Below, one piece after another: positions 22,401-31,922 of a stretch of 42,406 nt of DNA. Both the position numbers and the translations under genes were made by a program. This DNA comes from an uncultured Clostridia bacterium (GTDB taxonomy: Bacteria; Bacillota; Clostridia; TANB77; CAG-508): contig CANQPK010000008.1 in NCBI GenBank assembly GCA_947625685.1, positions 1-42,406 on the forward strand. Reading direction: 5' to 3'. Below the pieces are notes generated by a model. It saw only the letters and a list, made by a program, of their open reading frames with translations. It ran no database searches and was not told the origin of the DNA. Within the stretch, counting starts at the first letter, position 1, and every line of letters starts with the position of its first letter.

Positions 22401-23299
22401 ATGTTAGAAATTTTAGATTTATTTCCAAAAAATATTTCAAATCAAATATTTCAGAGCTCAAATATGAATTTAAAAAACTTAGAAGAAATACGATTAAGAG
22501 TTCAAAAACCGATTATTTTAAAATTTTTAGATAAAGAAGTAGTTCTAGACTATATAATTTCACAAAATGAGATATTAAATATATTGCAATTTATGTGTGA
22601 TAACTCTATATATTCATATCAAAATCAAATTTGTAATGGCTATATAACTATTAGAGGAGGACATAGAGTTGGGATATCAGGTGATGTTATATTAGAAGGT
22701 GGAAAAGTTAAGAATATATCTTATGTATATAGTTTAAACTTTAGAATCGCAAAAGAAATAAATGGAGCATCTGATAATGTGATAAAATATATTCTAGATA
22801 CCGATAATAATAGTGTATATAATAGCTTAATAGTTGGACCACCAAATACTCGGTAAAACTACTATATTAAGGGATCTGGCAAAAAATATCAGCAATGGAA
22901 TAGAAGAAATTGGATTTAAACGGAATAACAGTAGGAATAGTAGATGAAAGAGGAGAAATTTCGGCGATGCATAAAGGAGTTGCCGAAAATGACGTGGGTA
23001 TAAGAACAGATATATTGAACAATATAAAAAAAGATTTAGGAATTGAAATGCTAATAAGAAGTACTTCTCCAAGAGTAATAATTGCAGATGAGATTGGAAA
23101 TATAAATGATGTATCAGCTATAAATTATTGTTTATGCTCAGGAGTAAAAGGAATATTTACTGCACATGGAACATCAATAGAATATTTAAAAGCAAATCCA
23201 ATATTTAATGAAATGTTAAGGATGAAATTATTTGAAAAAATCATATTCTTAAACCAATACAAAAGAGGAGAAATAGATAGTATTTACATAGAAAAATAA
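22401..23299 (+). CDS. spoIIIAA: Stage III sporulation protein AA (ATPase), needs two +1 shifts (22851, 22921)
   Basis: First gene of spoIIIA operon; reconstructed LIVGPPNTGKTTILRDLAKNISNGIEEIGFKGITVGIVDERGEISA. Confidence 0.92.
22851..22854 (+). other. +1 shift site CGGT at the Walker A glycine
   Basis: aat act C GGT aaa act act; zero frame reads CGG TAA stop. Confidence 0.93.
22921..22924 (+). other. +1 shift site CGGA
   Basis: ttt aaa C GGA ata aca gta gga ata gta gat gaa aga. Confidence 0.92.
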
Positions 23300-23335
23300 G
23301 GGGTTGGGAAAGGCCAACCCCTTATTTTTCTTTAG
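23298..23335. terminator. Terminator hairpin between spoIIIAA and antisense island gene
   Basis: aaggggttgggaaaggccaaccccttatttttctt. Confidence 0.8.
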
Positions 23336-23588
23336 CTTTAGTGATGATGTGTATGACCAGCACACAAAGTTCCTCATTAATTCTTTTGAATCCGAGTGAT
23401 ACAAAATTGTAATTCGGGGAAACAACATCAAAGAATTTTCGAGGAGTAACTTGGCACTTAATCATAACGCTAACATAAGTACGGTTCAAACAAGAAGCAG
23501 TATATCTTGCTTGAGCTATTATCTCAGGTGACCGTTCTCCACATAATTCTATGACAGTTTGCCTGTCATCTTCACTAAAAACTACCAT
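23322..23588 (-). CDS. Hypothetical protein inserted antisense inside the spoIIIA operon (island gene B)
   Basis: MVVFSEDDRQTVIELCGERSPEIIAQARYTASC; RBS aaggaggttttt upstream of ATG 23588; conventional CGG in gaa cgg tca. Confidence 0.78.
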   Translation of the reverse strand: MVVFSEDDRQTVIELCGERSPEIIAQARYTASCLNRTYVSVMIKCQVTPRKFFDVVSPNYNFVSLGFKRINEELCVLVIHIITKAKEK

Positions 23589-23618
23589 TATAAAAACCTC
23601 CTTAGGTTTTATTATATA

Positions 23619-23647
23619 ATGATACCACAAAATTTACATAATGTCAA
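23619..23647 (-). promoter_or_regulatory. Promoter for island gene B
   Basis: TTGACA-N17(ttatgtaaattttgtgg)-TATCAT on minus strand. Confidence 0.7.
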
Positions 23648-23763
23648 ACGTGCAAAACTTATGATACTGAGTAAATAAAGGATTTGAATTTATTTTTGTT
23701 CTAAATTATAAAGAGATGAATATATATATATTATCATAATTTTTACAAAGGATTGATTTTTTA

Positions 23764-24273
23764 GTGATATTTATAAAATGGACAATTTTAATAGCAATAT
23801 TTCTTATATCCACTACAATTGGAATTTCTATTGCAAGTAGATATAAAAATAGAGTAAAAGATTTAAAAAACATAAGAAATATACTTAATATACTTGAAAC
23901 AAAAATAAAATTCACATATGAACCTCTCCCACAAATATTTGAAGAGATATCAAATGAATTTACGGGAGAAATTTCTAATATATTTGGCACTGCAAAAGAA
24001 AAGATGAAGGAAATTTCAGCAGGGGATGCTTGGCATTTTGCAATAGAAAATTCAAATACAAACATGAATAATGAAGATTTAAATATATTAAATAGTTTAG
24101 AAAAACTACTGGGAAAAACAGATGTGGAAGGACAACTTTCTGAAATAGGGCTGATAAAAGAATTTATAGATGCTCAAATAAAAAAAGCAGAAGAGGAGCA
24201 AAGCAAAAATGAAAAATTGTATAGAAATCTAGGTATAATGATAGGAATGATAATAGTTATAATACTTATCTAA
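23764..24273 (+). CDS. spoIIIAB: Stage III sporulation protein AB
   Basis: Operon position and size; GTG start. Confidence 0.82.
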   Translation: MIFIKWTILIAIFLISTTIGISIASRYKNRVKDLKNIRNILNILETKIKFTYEPLPQIFEEISNEFTGEISNIFGTAKEKMKEISAGDAWHFAIENSNTNMNNEDLNILNSLEKLLGKTDVEGQLSEIGLIKEFIDAQIKKAEEEQSKNEKLYRNLGIMIGMIIVIILI

Positions 24274-24296
24274 ACAAAAGAATAGGGGGAAATACT

Positions 24297-24491
24297 TTGA
24301 ATATCGATTTATTATTTAAAATAGCTGCTATTGGAATATTGGTTGCAGTGCTTCACCAAGTACTAGTTAGAGCAGGTAGAGAAGATCAAGCAATGATGAC
24401 AACTCTTGCAGGCCTTGTAATTGTTCTTACAATGGTTATACAAGAAATTAGTACATTATTTGATACTGTAAGAACTATATTTAATTTATAA
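24297..24491 (+). CDS. spoIIIAC: Stage III sporulation protein AC
   Basis: 64 aa two-TM protein, AVLHQVLVRAGREDQAMMTTLAGLVIVL. Confidence 0.88.
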   Translation: MNIDLLFKIAAIGILVAVLHQVLVRAGREDQAMMTTLAGLVIVLTMVIQEISTLFDTVRTIFNL

Positions 24492-24505
24492 GAAAGAGGA
24501 TATAT

Positions 24506-24892
24506 ATGGAAATAATAAAAATCATAGGAATAGCAATTCTTGCAGTAGTAATGATTATTATAATAAAGCAATATAAACCAGAATTTGCAATATATATATC
24601 AATTATCACAAGTATAATAATAATATCCATGATAATAAGTAAACTTTCAGGTACTATAAGCTTGTTAAGTAATCTTTCAAATAAACTAAATAGTGGACAA
24701 GAATTCTTAAAAATTTTAATAAAAATAACAGGAATAGCATTCTTAACAGAATTTGCTGTGAGTATATGCAAAGATGCAGGAGAAAGTGCAATAGGTTCTA
24801 AAATAGATTTAGGAGGGAAAATAATAATAATAGCAATGTCAATCCCTATTATTTCATCAATGCTAGAAACTGTAATTCAGATATTACCTTAA
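24506..24892 (+). CDS. spoIIIAD: Stage III sporulation protein AD
   Basis: Four-TM-type 128 aa; ITGIAFLTEFAVSICKDAGESAIGSKIDLGGKI. Confidence 0.9.
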   Translation: MEIIKIIGIAILAVVMIIIIKQYKPEFAIYISIITSIIIISMIISKLSGTISLLSNLSNKLNSGQEFLKILIKITGIAFLTEFAVSICKDAGESAIGSKIDLGGKIIIIAMSIPIISSMLETVIQILP

Positions 24893-24913
24893 AAGTAAAA
24901 GAAAGAGGAACAT

Positions 24914-26063
24914 ATGAAAAAAATAATATTTGTATTAACTTTTTTTCTTACAATTACATATAGTATAACCTCATATGGAACAGATACAAATAATATAATA
25001 AAAGAACAAGAACAGAATTTAGGAATTACAGAGTTTATAAAAGAATCTAAAAAATATACAGAAGAAACTTTTTCAGATGTAGATTTAAGCACATTATATA
25101 AAGATGCAATATCTGGAGACATAAATGTCGATGGAGCTTTAGGAACTATATTAAAACTTACAGGAAACGAAGTAGCTCATGCAATTAGAAGCTTAGGATA
25201 CATATTAGTAATTATAATCATACATAGCATAATTAAAAATATAAGTGATGGCCTTGAAAACAGTCAAATTGGCGAAATGACATATTATGTAGTATATATA
25301 TTAATTGCAACTTTAATAATGACAAACTTTTCTGAAATGATAAATTTGATACGAGAGACAACAAATAATTTAGTAGGATTTTTAAACTCACTACTGCCTA
25401 TACTTTTAGCATTAATGATAACTACTGGAAATATAGTAACAGCTTCAACTGTACAGCCAGTTTTGCTAATTGCAATAACATTGATTGGAAATTTTATATC
25501 TTCAGTACTTCTACCACTAGTTTTAATTGGAACAGCACTTGGAATAATATCAAAAATATCTGACAAAGTTCAAATAAGCAAACTTTCAAAATTCTTTAAA
25601 TCAAGTGTAGTTTGGATACTTGGTATAGTTCTTACAATTTTTGTTGGAATATTATCATTGGAAGGAACATTAACTAGTAGTGTAGATGGACTAACTGCAA
25701 AAACTACAAAAGCTATTGTAACAAGCACAATACCAGTTGTTGGAAAACTACTAGGAGAAACAGTAGATGCAGTACTTCGGCTGTAGTAATATTTTGAAAA
25801 ATGCAGTTGGATTTGTTGGGATATTTGTTGTTATTTCAATATCTATACTGCCAATTATAAAACTTGCAGTTATGACTATTGTATTTAACCTGACCGCAGC
25901 ATTAAGTGAACCAATTGCAGACAAGAAGATTGTGTCAGTTTTAGAACAAATGGGAGATACTTTTAAAGTATTGCTAGGAATGGTAAGTACAATTTCGGTA
26001 ATGCTAATTATAGGATTAACTCTTGTTATAAAAATAACTAATAGTGGGATGATGTACAGATGA
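24914..26063 (+). CDS. spoIIIAE: Stage III sporulation protein AE, needs one +1 shift at CGG 25778
   Basis: Multi-TM; ETVDAVL | GCSNILKNAVGFVGIFVVISISILPIIKL. Confidence 0.9.
25778..25781 (+). other. +1 shift site CGGC
   Basis: gta ctt C GGC tgt agt aat; zero frame CGG CTG TAG. Confidence 0.9.
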
Positions 26064-26647
26064 TAAATGCTATAAGTTCTTGGGTGGAACAAGTAATTAT
26101 TGCAGTAGTAATTGGAACTATTATAGAAATGATTCTGCCAAAAGGAAATACTTCTAAATATATAAAGACAGTAATAGGAATATACATACTTTATACCATA
26201 ATTTCACCAGTGATAAAAGGTGTTACAGGGAAGGAATTAAAACTGACATATAGTGATTATGAAGAATATTTTAATTATGCAAATGAACAAATAGAAATTG
26301 AAAGAGAATTAGATAATGCAAATAGTAGTACGATAGAAAATACATATAAAATTGAATTAGAGAAAAAAATCAAAAATGATATAGAAGATATGGGATTTAT
26401 ACTAAATTCTATATCTTTAGAATTTAATATAAATGACGGAACTATAAAGGATGTTAATTTATCATTAGATAAGAAAAAAGAAAATATACAAAACAATGTA
26501 ATCACTATAAATAATATAGAAATAGGAAATAGTGAAACTAAATCTAAAGAGAATGATTTGACAAGACAAGAAATAGAAAAAATAAAAGAAAAGCTGAAAC
26601 AGGATTATGGAATAGATAAAGAAGAAATAAAAATAAATTCAATTTAA
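26060..26647 (+). CDS. spoIIIAF: Stage III sporulation protein AF
   Basis: Operon position; two N-terminal TMs, GNTSKYIKTVIGIYILYTIISP. Confidence 0.85.
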   Translation: MINAISSWVEQVIIAVVIGTIIEMILPKGNTSKYIKTVIGIYILYTIISPVIKGVTGKELKLTYSDYEEYFNYANEQIEIERELDNANSSTIENTYKIELEKKIKNDIEDMGFILNSISLEFNINDGTIKDVNLSLDKKKENIQNNVITINNIEIGNSETKSKENDLTRQEIEKIKEKLKQDYGIDKEEIKINSI

Positions 26648-26676
26648 AAGTCAAAATTTGGATAGGAGAGAATTTT

Positions 26677-27301
26677 ATGTTTAAAGAACAAATGAATAAG
26701 ATTAAAAACATGCTTTTTAAAAAGACAGAAGAAGGTGAAAAACCTAAAAGTGACAAAAGGAAAATAGAAAATTTAGTTGTTTTTTTAATAATATTGATAG
26801 TTACTTTAATTGCAATTAATACAATATTAAAAGGAAATGATAAGAATGTAGGAGATAGCCAAAATAGTCCATATAAAGAGCTAGCACAAGTTACAACTAA
26901 AAATGATGAAAAAAAAGAAGAACTAGAAGAAAAATTGGAAAATATATTAAGCAAGATGTCAGGAGTACGGAAATGTTAATGTATTAGTGACATACTCTCA
27001 AACAAGTGAGGTTATTGCAATGTACAATGAAAATACCGAAGTATCACATACATCAGAAGAGGATTCTCAAGGTGGAAATAGAGAGATAGAAGAAGAAAGC
27101 ACTAAAAAGGAAGTGATTTTTACAGATGAAAATGGATCAAATGTACCTGCAACTCAAACTGTTGTTAATCCAAAAGTAGAAGGAGTGATTGTCATTGCAG
27201 AAGGAGCTGGAGATGTAAATATAAAAACTAATATAATTTCTGCAATAGAAGCTGTAACTGGAGTACAAGCACATAAAATTCAAGTGTTTTCTATGAATTA
27301 A
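26677..27301 (+). CDS. spoIIIAG: Stage III sporulation protein AG, needs one +1 shift at CGG 26968
   Basis: EEKLENILSKMSGV | GNVNVLVTYSQTSEVIAMYNE; GVIVIAEGAGDVNIKTNIISAIEAVTGV. Confidence 0.9.
26968..26971 (+). other. +1 shift site CGGA
   Basis: gga gta C GGA aat gtt aat gta; zero frame stops 3 codons later. Confidence 0.92.
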
Positions 27302-27329
27302 ATAAAAGTTTTAAGAAGGGAGATTTATT

Positions 27330-27951
27330 ATGAAAGTTTTGAAAAAAAATCAATTAGCACTTTTAGTTATTTCTTTAATGCTTATCACAGCAGGATATTT
27401 AAATTATGATAGCATGAATAAAAAAGCAAAAGAAACTCGGGGCAGATTTAAGTAATTCTGTAGATTTAGCAAGTATTGGAGATGCAGAGCTTGTTAATGC
27501 AAATGTTGTAGATGAAAATAATGGAGAAATAGCAGATGCTGTGTCTGAAGAGGGGGATAAAACATTAGAGACAAATAGTGATGATTTGCAAAATGATATA
27601 CAAGGTAATGATTATTTTGTAACTTCAAAATTAGAAAGAAATATCATGTATTCACAAATGCTAGAAAGTTATCAAAAGATTATAGATTCATCGAGTAGTA
27701 TTACAGAGCAGAAAACAGTAGCTCAACAAGAAATAAATAAAATAAATGAACTCCAAAACGCTATTATGATAACTGAAAATTTGTTATCTACAAAAGGATT
27801 TGAGAATAATATAATTTTTGTAAATGGAGATAGTATAAGTGTTATTATAGGTAAAGAAGAACTTTCGCAAGATGAAGTTGCACAAATACAAAATATAATA
27901 TCTCGCGAACTTAATGCACAAGTAGAAAATATACATATATCTAAAAAATAG
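27330..27951 (+). CDS. spoIIIAH: Stage III sporulation protein AH, needs one +1 shift at CGG 27438
   Basis: MKVLKKNQLALLVISLMLITAGYLNYDSMNKKAKET | GADLSNSVDLASIGDAELVNANVV. Confidence 0.9.
27438..27441 (+). other. +1 shift site CGGG
   Basis: gaa act C GGG gca gat tta agt; CGG in frame with ATG 27330. Confidence 0.9.
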
Positions 27952-28004
27952 ATTTAAATATTAAAAAGATAATAAAATTTGTGTTTAAATGCTCAATTAT
28001 TATG

Positions 28005-28033
28005 TTGACTAAAAGCGAATTTTGTGATAAAAT
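28005..28033 (+). promoter_or_regulatory. Promoter of island gene C
   Basis: TTGACT-N17-TAAAAT. Confidence 0.65.
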
Positions 28034-28070
28034 TCAATTACATCAAACCTTGAAAGGTGGTTTTTTCAAA

Positions 28071-28685
28071 ATGGCAAGCTTTGTAGCATGGGTACTCACA
28101 TCATTAATGACAGTGGTGCTGTACATCGCGCGGGAAGCAGAAGTGGCTAATATTTCTATATGGATAATCATAATCGCTCTCATTGTTTCCGTAAATTTCC
28201 TCTGGATTATGTGTAAGAGGATTAATTGCGGACTGAGTCATTATGATTATGAAAGCTCAGAAGTAAACAGGTGGATGATCGTAACAGAAACAGCAGCTAT
28301 GTTTGCGTTTGCTTCAAATCAAATGGCTTCTAATGAAAGCAATTATATTTGCATGATCGTCGCAATGGTTCTTTTGGCTATATCCGTTATAGATTTCTAC
28401 ATTATGCTGAGCTCTTTTCGCACTAGAATAGGAAATATCTTGGGTTACGAAAGACCTGTACAAGATAACCACATATGCATGGCATCCATGGTTGTAACAT
28501 TTGTTGCAAGTATTGGAATATCCCACCATAGACAGTATGAGGATTATCTTAAGTATTTACCTATGATTTTTGTCATTATTAACTTTGTACTTTTCTCTAA
28601 TATGTTCTATAATTATTTCGTCGATTTGCGACATATAGAGCAAAACAAGAAGAGACTTAGGGGTTACCACGTTCGCAGAGCATAA
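28071..28685 (+). CDS. Multi-TM hypothetical membrane protein (island gene C)
   Basis: MASFVAWVLTSLMTVVLYIAREAEV...; higher GC; conventional in-frame CGG (atc gcg cgg gaa). Confidence 0.78.
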   Translation: MASFVAWVLTSLMTVVLYIAREAEVANISIWIIIIALIVSVNFLWIMCKRINCGLSHYDYESSEVNRWMIVTETAAMFAFASNQMASNESNYICMIVAMVLLAISVIDFYIMLSSFRTRIGNILGYERPVQDNHICMASMVVTFVASIGISHHRQYEDYLKYLPMIFVIINFVLFSNMFYNYFVDLRHIEQNKKRLRGYHVRRA

Positions 28686-28691
28686 GCTATA

Positions 28692-28737
28692 CCTCGCCTA
28701 ATTAGTTTTATACTGATTGGCGAGGTGATTTTTTATA
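28692..28737 (+). terminator. Rho-independent terminator
   Basis: acctcgccta...tggcgaggtgatttttt. Confidence 0.7.
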
Positions 28738-28845
28738 TAATAAGAAATTAAATTAACAGAAATAAAAGATAATAAGCTACAGACATATATGTATAAAAGA
28801 TAATGCCTTGACAAAACAACAAATTTAGTTTACAATAATTGTTAG

Positions 28846-29177
28846 AGTAAATTGAATAGTCGCGTATACTTTTGTATATGAGGAAAGTCCGGGCTCCACA
28901 GAGCAATGGTGCTGGATAACATCCAGTGAGGGAAACCTTAAGGAAAGTGCAACAGAAAATAAACGCCAACTTTTAGTTGGTAAGTGTGAAAAGGCGAGGT
29001 AAGAGCTCACCGCCAGTATGGTGACATATTGGGTCAGTGTAAACCCCACCTGGAGCAACGCAAAGTAAGAACATAAGACTGCTCGTCAGTTTCTTAAAAC
29101 AAGCGGCTAGAGATATATAGTAATATATATTCGAGATAAATGACTATTCACGACAGAACCCGGCTTATAGATTTACT
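28846..29177 (+). ncRNA. rnpB: RNase P RNA
   Basis: gaggaaagtccgggctccacagagca ... cgacagaacccggcttatag; TTGACA-N17-TACAAT promoter upstream; agtaaat/atttact terminal pairing. Confidence 0.93.
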
Positions 29178-29219
29178 TTTTATATAAATACAAAATTTTA
29201 GAGTTTAGAAAAATTTTTT

Positions 29220-30098
29220 CTAAACTCTAATTGCATTTTCTATGTCTTTTGGAATAGGTGATATAATAACCATATCTTTTTTAGTTATAGGATGTATAAA
29301 GCTTACTTTATATGAATGAAGAGCTTGCCTAGATATTAAATCTGAAGAATTGCCATATAAAGTATCGCATAAAATAGGATGACCTATAAATGCCGAATGT
29401 ACACGAATTTGATGAGTCCTTCCAGTTTCTAATTTAAAATGTACAAGACTTAGGTTATTATTTTCATTAATAACATCATAGTGAGTTATGGAAGATTGCC
29501 CATTTTTATCGATACATCTTTCGATTATACTATTTTCTTTTCTTGAAATAGGAGCATCTATTATACCAGACTTATTTTCAAGTATTCCAACTAATATCCC
29601 AATATATTCTTTTTGAAAAATATTATTCTTCATTTGGGAAATGAGATTTTCTTGAATATATTCATTTTTTGCAAAAATAACTATACCGGAAGTATCTTTA
29701 TCTAATCTATTTACAATTCTTATTTTCCTTTTTAAATTAATACTATCAAAATAATATTTTACTCCATTAGAAAGACTTTTCTCATAATGTCTTAAAGATG
29801 GATGTACTGCTATGCCAGATGGTTTATCTAGTATTAGCATATAATTATCTTCATACAATATATTAAGATCCATTTTCGTACTTACTATATTTGAGTTATC
29901 TTCAATGAAATTTAAGTCTACTCCAATAATGTCACCATTAGATAAAATATTATCATTGGAGATAGGATTACCATTTAAATAGATATGATTTTCTCTTTTT
30001 AATTTTAAAAATAGACGAGAAGAAATTCCAAATTCCTCTTTTAGAATTTGTTTGATATTATCATATTTATTTGAAGTTATTTTATATTCTAAATCCAT
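29220..30098 (-). CDS. RluA/RluD-family pseudouridine synthase with S4 domain
   Basis: VNRLDKDTSGIVIFAKN, LETGRTHQIRVHSAFIGHPILCDTLYG. Confidence 0.92.
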   Translation of the reverse strand: MDLEYKITSNKYDNIKQILKEEFGISSRLFLKLKRENHIYLNGNPISNDNILSNGDIIGVDLNFIEDNSNIVSTKMDLNILYEDNYMLILDKPSGIAVHPSLRHYEKSLSNGVKYYFDSINLKRKIRIVNRLDKDTSGIVIFAKNEYIQENLISQMKNNIFQKEYIGILVGILENKSGIIDAPISRKENSIIERCIDKNGQSSITHYDVINENNNLSLVHFKLETGRTHQIRVHSAFIGHPILCDTLYGNSSDLISRQALHSYKVSFIHPITKKDMVIISPIPKDIENAIRV

Positions 30099-30209
30099 TT
30101 AATCTCTCACATATTCTTTTAAAAAATATTATGTAATAATTATACAATATTTTAAAAGAAAATTCTTTATTTTTATTAAAATTTATGTTAAAATACAGAT
30201 AAAATTAAT

Positions 30210-30295
30210 GCGAGTATGCTGGAATTGGCAGACAGGCACGTTTGAGGGGCGTGTGTGGTAATCACGTATGGGTTCAAGTCCCATTACTCGCACCA
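30210..30295 (+). tRNA. tRNA-Leu (anticodon GAG)
   Basis: gcgagta/tactcgc acceptor, cacgt-ttgaggg-gcgtg anticodon arm, variable arm, ggttcaagtcc T arm, encoded CCA. Confidence 0.92.
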
Positions 30296-30352
30296 CCATA
30301 TTAGTGTAATTACAAATATAAAAACTATAATATTCATTATATAAGTAAGCTA

Positions 30353-30904
30353 ATGCCAAGGGAGAATAAAATGAATTTGATATGTAAGATAACCGATAAA
30401 GACATTGGAGAGCAATACTTTGAAACTGAAAATCCAAAGTTACGATTAAGTGCAAGAGGTATAGTAGTTAGAGATGATAAAAAAATTGCCGTATTTAACA
30501 AAGATAATAAAAACGAATACAAACTTCCAGGTGGAGGAATAGAAAATGATGAAAATCCAGAAGAAGCATTTAAAAGAGAAGTATTAGAAGAAACTGGATG
30601 TATTGTTGAAATTGTACAAAGTTTGGGTATTACAGAAGAATATAAGTGCCAATCAAATTTTAAACAAATTTCAAATGTTTTTGTTGGAAAAGTTATAGAA
30701 GATACAAAACACTTAAATGTTACACAAAAAGAAAAAGATGAAGGTGCTAGATTAGTATGGGAAACACCACAAAAAGCACTAGAGTTGATTAAAGATTGCT
30801 ATGGAAAATTAATTAAGTCAAATTATGAATCAGTATATACAACTAAATTTATAGTATTAAGAGATAGAAAAATACTAGAATATTATATAAAAAATTGTAT
30901 TTGA
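30353..30904 (+). CDS. NUDIX hydrolase
   Basis: Nudix box GGGIENDENPEEAFKREVLEETGC. Confidence 0.9.
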   Translation: MPRENKMNLICKITDKDIGEQYFETENPKLRLSARGIVVRDDKKIAVFNKDNKNEYKLPGGGIENDENPEEAFKREVLEETGCIVEIVQSLGITEEYKCQSNFKQISNVFVGKVIEDTKHLNVTQKEKDEGARLVWETPQKALELIKDCYGKLIKSNYESVYTTKFIVLRDRKILEYYIKNCI

Positions 30905-30929
30905 CAAATTTATAAAAAGTAGGTATAAT
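30901..30929 (+). promoter_or_regulatory. Promoter of putative antisense sRNA 1
   Basis: TTGACA-N17-TATAAT. Confidence 0.75.
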
Positions 30930-30935
30930 AAATAT

Positions 30936-31025
30936 AGGAAATGATAAACCACAAACGTGGTCTTGCCAAGATAAAGATTTAAAAATAAACCATTAGCCTA
31001 GCATAGCAGAATGGTTTATTTTTTA
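30936..31025 (+). ncRNA. Putative type I antitoxin-like sRNA 1
   Basis: Follows consensus promoter; ccacaaacgtgg hairpin; terminator aataaaccatt...aatggtttatttttt; converges on peptide ORF 31023-31142. Confidence 0.5.
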
Positions 31026-31142
31026 TTTATGTAAGTTGCTATCAACCCAGTTCTTATAAAGAACTGCTGCTAAGGCAACGTTTAATGTTAAAGAAAACAT
31101 TAAGGATAATATTAAAAATAGTATCACTTTAACCATAAACAT
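31023..31142 (-). CDS. Small hydrophobic toxin-like peptide (39 aa)
   Basis: MFMVKVILFLILSLMFSLTLNVALAAVLYKNWVDSNLHK; SD aggagagg; upstream TTGCTT-N17-TACACT promoter on minus strand. Confidence 0.6.
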   Translation of the reverse strand: MFMVKVILFLILSLMFSLTLNVALAAVLYKNWVDSNLHK

Positions 31143-31271
31143 CACCACCTCTCCTACGAAGATTCGTAAAAATTGGTGGCAAAACCACATCTGCTTTTTA
31201 TCATTTCCTATGTCATATAGTGTAACACATATTTTATAAAAAAGCAAACATTTTTTTGCAAATATTTTGTA

Positions 31272-31300
31272 TTTAACAAAACAAAAAATGAATGTATAAT
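31272..31300 (+). promoter_or_regulatory. Promoter of putative sRNA 2
   Basis: TTTAAC-N17-TATAAT. Confidence 0.55.
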
Positions 31301-31306
31301 AAAGAT

Positions 31307-31394
31307 AGAAAATGAGAGCTACATAAATGTGTGCTACCATATAAATTATGATAAAATACCACATAGCTAGGCAAAGCATAATGTGGTGCTTTTA
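31307..31394 (+). ncRNA. Putative type I antitoxin-like sRNA 2 (resembles sRNA 1)
   Basis: tagaaaatgagagctacataaatgtgtgct; terminator accacatagctaggcaaagcataatgtggtgctttta. Confidence 0.4.
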
Positions 31395-31451
31395 TTATTT
31401 GCTCAAAATTACTACTATTGCAATAATCAAGGCAAATGCTATAATAGTCAT
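31395..31451 (-). CDS. Putative 18-aa hydrophobic peptide MTIIAFALIIAIVVILSK
   Basis: Convergent to sRNA 2, same layout as module 1; weak RBS. Confidence 0.35.
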   Translation of the reverse strand: MTIIAFALIIAIVVILSK

Positions 31452-31477
31452 TTCTTATTCTCATTAAATAAGATAAA

Positions 31478-31513
31478 AAATACCTAGCCAAACAATAGCT
31501 AGGTATTTTAAGG
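31478..31513. terminator. Hairpin, terminator-like
   Basis: aatacctagccaaacaatagctaggtatttta. Confidence 0.6.
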
Positions 31514-31598
31514 CAAAGTGCATAACTACACTTTCGTTTCAGTTCTAGATTAGATACTGAAATTAGACACTAAGCAACTATAAATTGCTATACCAAAA

Positions 31599-31913
31599 TT
31601 AAAAAATTGTAAGGTCATACATTCCCATAATATATGCCAGTATATGAGGATATTTTGCTAATTTTACTTTAATAAATTCCACAAAGCTTGTTTCCTCATT
31701 CTGCTTATTAAATAGCTTATACAGAGCTTCAACTATGTCATTCATATTTTTATGAATGTCGCCAATTGATATTCCAAATAAGTCCTTTGTAGGAGTGAAA
31801 AGCTCATGAAGAAACTCTGGTGAGATATATTGCAGTTCTTTTTGAATTGCTTCTTCTTGATAGAATTCTCCTATTTGTCTCGATTTCTTTTCCCATGCTG
31901 AGAGTATATCCAT
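31599..31913 (-). CDS. Hypothetical 104-aa protein paired with radical SAM gene
   Basis: ORF starts 10 nt after the stop of the upstream radical SAM gene. Confidence 0.7.
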   Translation of the reverse strand: MDILSAWEKKSRQIGEFYQEEAIQKELQYISPEFLHELFTPTKDLFGISIGDIHKNMNDIVEALYKLFNKQNEETSFVEFIKVKLAKYPHILAYIMGMYDLTIF

Positions 31914-31922
31914 AATTTTACC

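Noticed and set aside
22851-22856. prfB-like programmed frameshift at a stop codon with upstream SD
   Set aside because: No TGA dependence, no shared SD-like or slippery sequence, and varied preceding codons.
28748-29058. ORFs overlapping the RNase P RNA
   Set aside because: Region is explained by rnpB.
30183-30455. ORF over the tRNA-Leu gene
   Set aside because: Explained by the tRNA; the MGLEPIRDYHTRPSN string is a common tRNA-derived false ORF.
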